Shown here: positions 5,070 through 6,217 of the stretch, in pieces
Layout of the letters: each line of letters starts with the position of its first letter
How positions within the stretch are numbered: position 1 is the stretch's first letter
NCBI GenBank assembly: GCA_015062635.1
Contig: SUUF01000059.1
Location: 5,987-12,203 of the forward strand
From: Coriobacteriaceae bacterium
GTDB taxonomy: Bacteria; Actinomycetota; Coriobacteriia; Coriobacteriales; Eggerthellaceae
Length of the DNA: 6,217 bases
Direction of reading: 5' to 3'
The notes under the pieces: generated by a model
Told to the model about the DNA's origin: nothing
Database searches by the model: none
What the model saw: only the letters and a program-made list of their open reading frames with translations
Translations under genes and position numbers: made by a program

Positions 5070-6217
5070 ATGTTGGACCTGCGATATGTCCGCGAGAACC
5101 TCGACGCTGTTGCCGAGGCCATGAAGAACCGCAATGCGAAGTTCGATGCCGCCCGTTTCAGCGAGCTCGATGAGGCCCGTCGTGCGGGCATCGCCGAGGA
5201 AGAGGCGCTGCAGGCCCAGCGCAACAAGACCTCCAAGGAGATCGGCGCCCTGATGAAGCAGGGCAAGAAGGACGAGGCCGAGGCCGCCAAGGAGCAGGTG
5301 CGCGCCATCAACGAGCAGCTCGTGGCGGCGAGCGCCAAGCGCGCCGAGGCCGATGAGGCCCTGCAGATGCTGCTGATGGCCACGCCGAACATGCCCGATG
5401 TCACCACGCCGATCGGCGCCGACGAGAACGACAACCCCGAGGTGCGCCGCTGGGGCACCCCGCGCGAGTTCGACTTCGACTTCAAGGCCCACTGGGACCT
5501 GGGCACCGACCTGGGCATCATCGACTTCGAGCGCGCCGTGAAGCTCGCCGGCACCCGCTTCGTGCTGCTCGGCGGCGCGGGCGCCCGCCTCGAGCGCGCG
5601 CTCATCAACTTCATGGCCAACACGCATGTCGACCGCGGCTACAAGGAATGGTGGCCGCCGGCGATGGCGAACGCCGCCACGCTCACGGGCACGGGCCAGC
5701 TTCCCAAGTTCGAGGAAGACCTGTTCAAGACCCGCGAGGGCATGTACCTCATCCCCACGGCTGAAGTCCAGCTCACGAACATCCATGCCGGCGAGGTGCT
5801 CGAGGCGAGCCAACTGCCGCTGAAGTACTGCGCCTACACCCCGTGCTTCCGCGAGGAGGCGGGTTCGGCCGGCCGTGACACGCGCGGCCTCATCCGCGTG
5901 CACCAGTTCGACAAGGTCGAGATGGTGAAGTACGCCAAGCCCGAGGAAAGCTTCGCCGACCTCGAGGCCATGGTGGAAGACGCCGAGAACATCCTGCAGC
6001 AGCTTGGCCTGCCGTATCGCGTCATCAGCCTGTGCACCGGCGACATCGGGTTCTCGTCTGCGAAGACCTACGACCTCGAGGTGTGGCTGCCGAGCTACAA
6101 CTCCTACAAGGAGATCTCGAGCTGCAGCGATTGCACCGATTTCCAGGCACGCCGCGCGAACATCAAGTATCGCGACCCCGACAACTTCAAGGGCACGCGC
6201 TACGTGCATACGCTGAA
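5070..6217 (+). CDS. serS: Serine--tRNA ligase (partial, C-terminus beyond right edge)
   Basis: The first 382 codons of bacterial seryl-tRNA synthetase, a class II enzyme that activates serine with ATP and charges tRNA-Ser (and tRNA-Sec if present). The N-terminus MLDLRYVREN leads into a charged, alanine-rich region (about 25-100) that forms the long antiparallel coiled-coil arm gripping the tRNA variable loop. The catalytic domain shows TGQLPKFEEDLF (208-219), TAEVQLTN (230-237), motif 2 with C-F-R-E-E-A-G-S-A-G-R (259-269) and RVHQFDKVE (276-284), and EISSCSDCTDFQARR (348-362), a serine-binding-region signature. The window ends inside the RYVHTLN stretch, so the final motif 3 is not seen. 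The start is set by AGGAGG at 5055-5060. No stop or frameshift occurs in the visible part. It is divergent from the small membrane protein gene. No T-box-like leader is apparent in the short upstream region. Confidence 0.97.
   Translation, partial: MLDLRYVRENLDAVAEAMKNRNAKFDAARFSELDEARRAGIAEEEALQAQRNKTSKEIGALMKQGKKDEAEAAKEQVRAINEQLVAASAKRAEADEALQMLLMATPNMPDVTTPIGADENDNPEVRRWGTPREFDFDFKAHWDLGTDLGIIDFERAVKLAGTRFVLLGGAGARLERALINFMANTHVDRGYKEWWPPAMANAATLTGTGQLPKFEEDLFKTREGMYLIPTAEVQLTNIHAGEVLEASQLPLKYCAYTPCFREEAGSAGRDTRGLIRVHQFDKVEMVKYAKPEESFADLEAMVEDAENILQQLGLPYRVISLCTGDIGFSSAKTYDLEVWLPSYNSYKEISSCSDCTDFQARRANIKYRDPDNFKGTRYVHTL

Noticed and set aside
5043..6209. A 388-codon minus-strand open frame antisense to serS
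   Set aside because: serS is unmistakable on the plus strand. The antisense frame gives repetitive Ala/Val/Leu/Glu/Arg-rich protein, typical of the complement of GC-rich codons.

Overview
This is a GC-rich bacterial chromosomal window of ordinary housekeeping and accessory genes. Protein style, gene content and codon preference suggest a high-GC actinobacterium, most likely of the Coriobacteriia/Eggerthellales type. That is an inference from gene style, not a proven placement. I see no phage, insertion sequence, CRISPR array, tRNA or rRNA.

Layout. Positions 1-833 (minus strand) hold a two-gene unit: an FMN-reductase/flavodoxin-fold protein with a compact four-cysteine motif, followed by a P-loop ATPase of the AAA_28 type that runs off the left edge. 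The two reading frames are separated by one in-frame TAG directly followed by ATG. Positions 834-1081 are a divergent intergenic region with promoter candidates on both sides. A GNAT acetyltransferase (1082-1651, plus) ends at a good intrinsic terminator (1681-1710). Convergent to it is a minus-strand group, read from right to left: a 61-residue single-pass membrane protein (4762-4947), a pyridoxal/pyridoxamine kinase (3790-4650), and a Hanks-type Ser/Thr kinase with a multi-pass membrane C-terminal half (1854-3677). Diverging from the small membrane protein is serS (5070 to the right edge), cut before its motif 3.

How the genes relate. serS and the pyridoxal kinase are core metabolism (serine-tRNA charging, PLP salvage). 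The membrane-anchored kinase is probably a signalling protein with an unrecognised sensor or transport-like membrane domain. The flavoprotein and ATPase are probably co-translated. serS and the small membrane gene start from the same short intergenic region, which has a palindromic AGTATACT that could act as a -10 element in both directions.

The two outermost genes (ATPase at 1-215, serS at 5070-6217) are open at the window edges. Long open frames antisense to serS, to the kinases and to the flavoprotein are GC-driven shadows. I do not see a clear new multi-gene system. The features most worth a second look are the in-frame TAG/ATG junction, the non-RD polytopic kinase, the small membrane protein and the shared serS promoter region.
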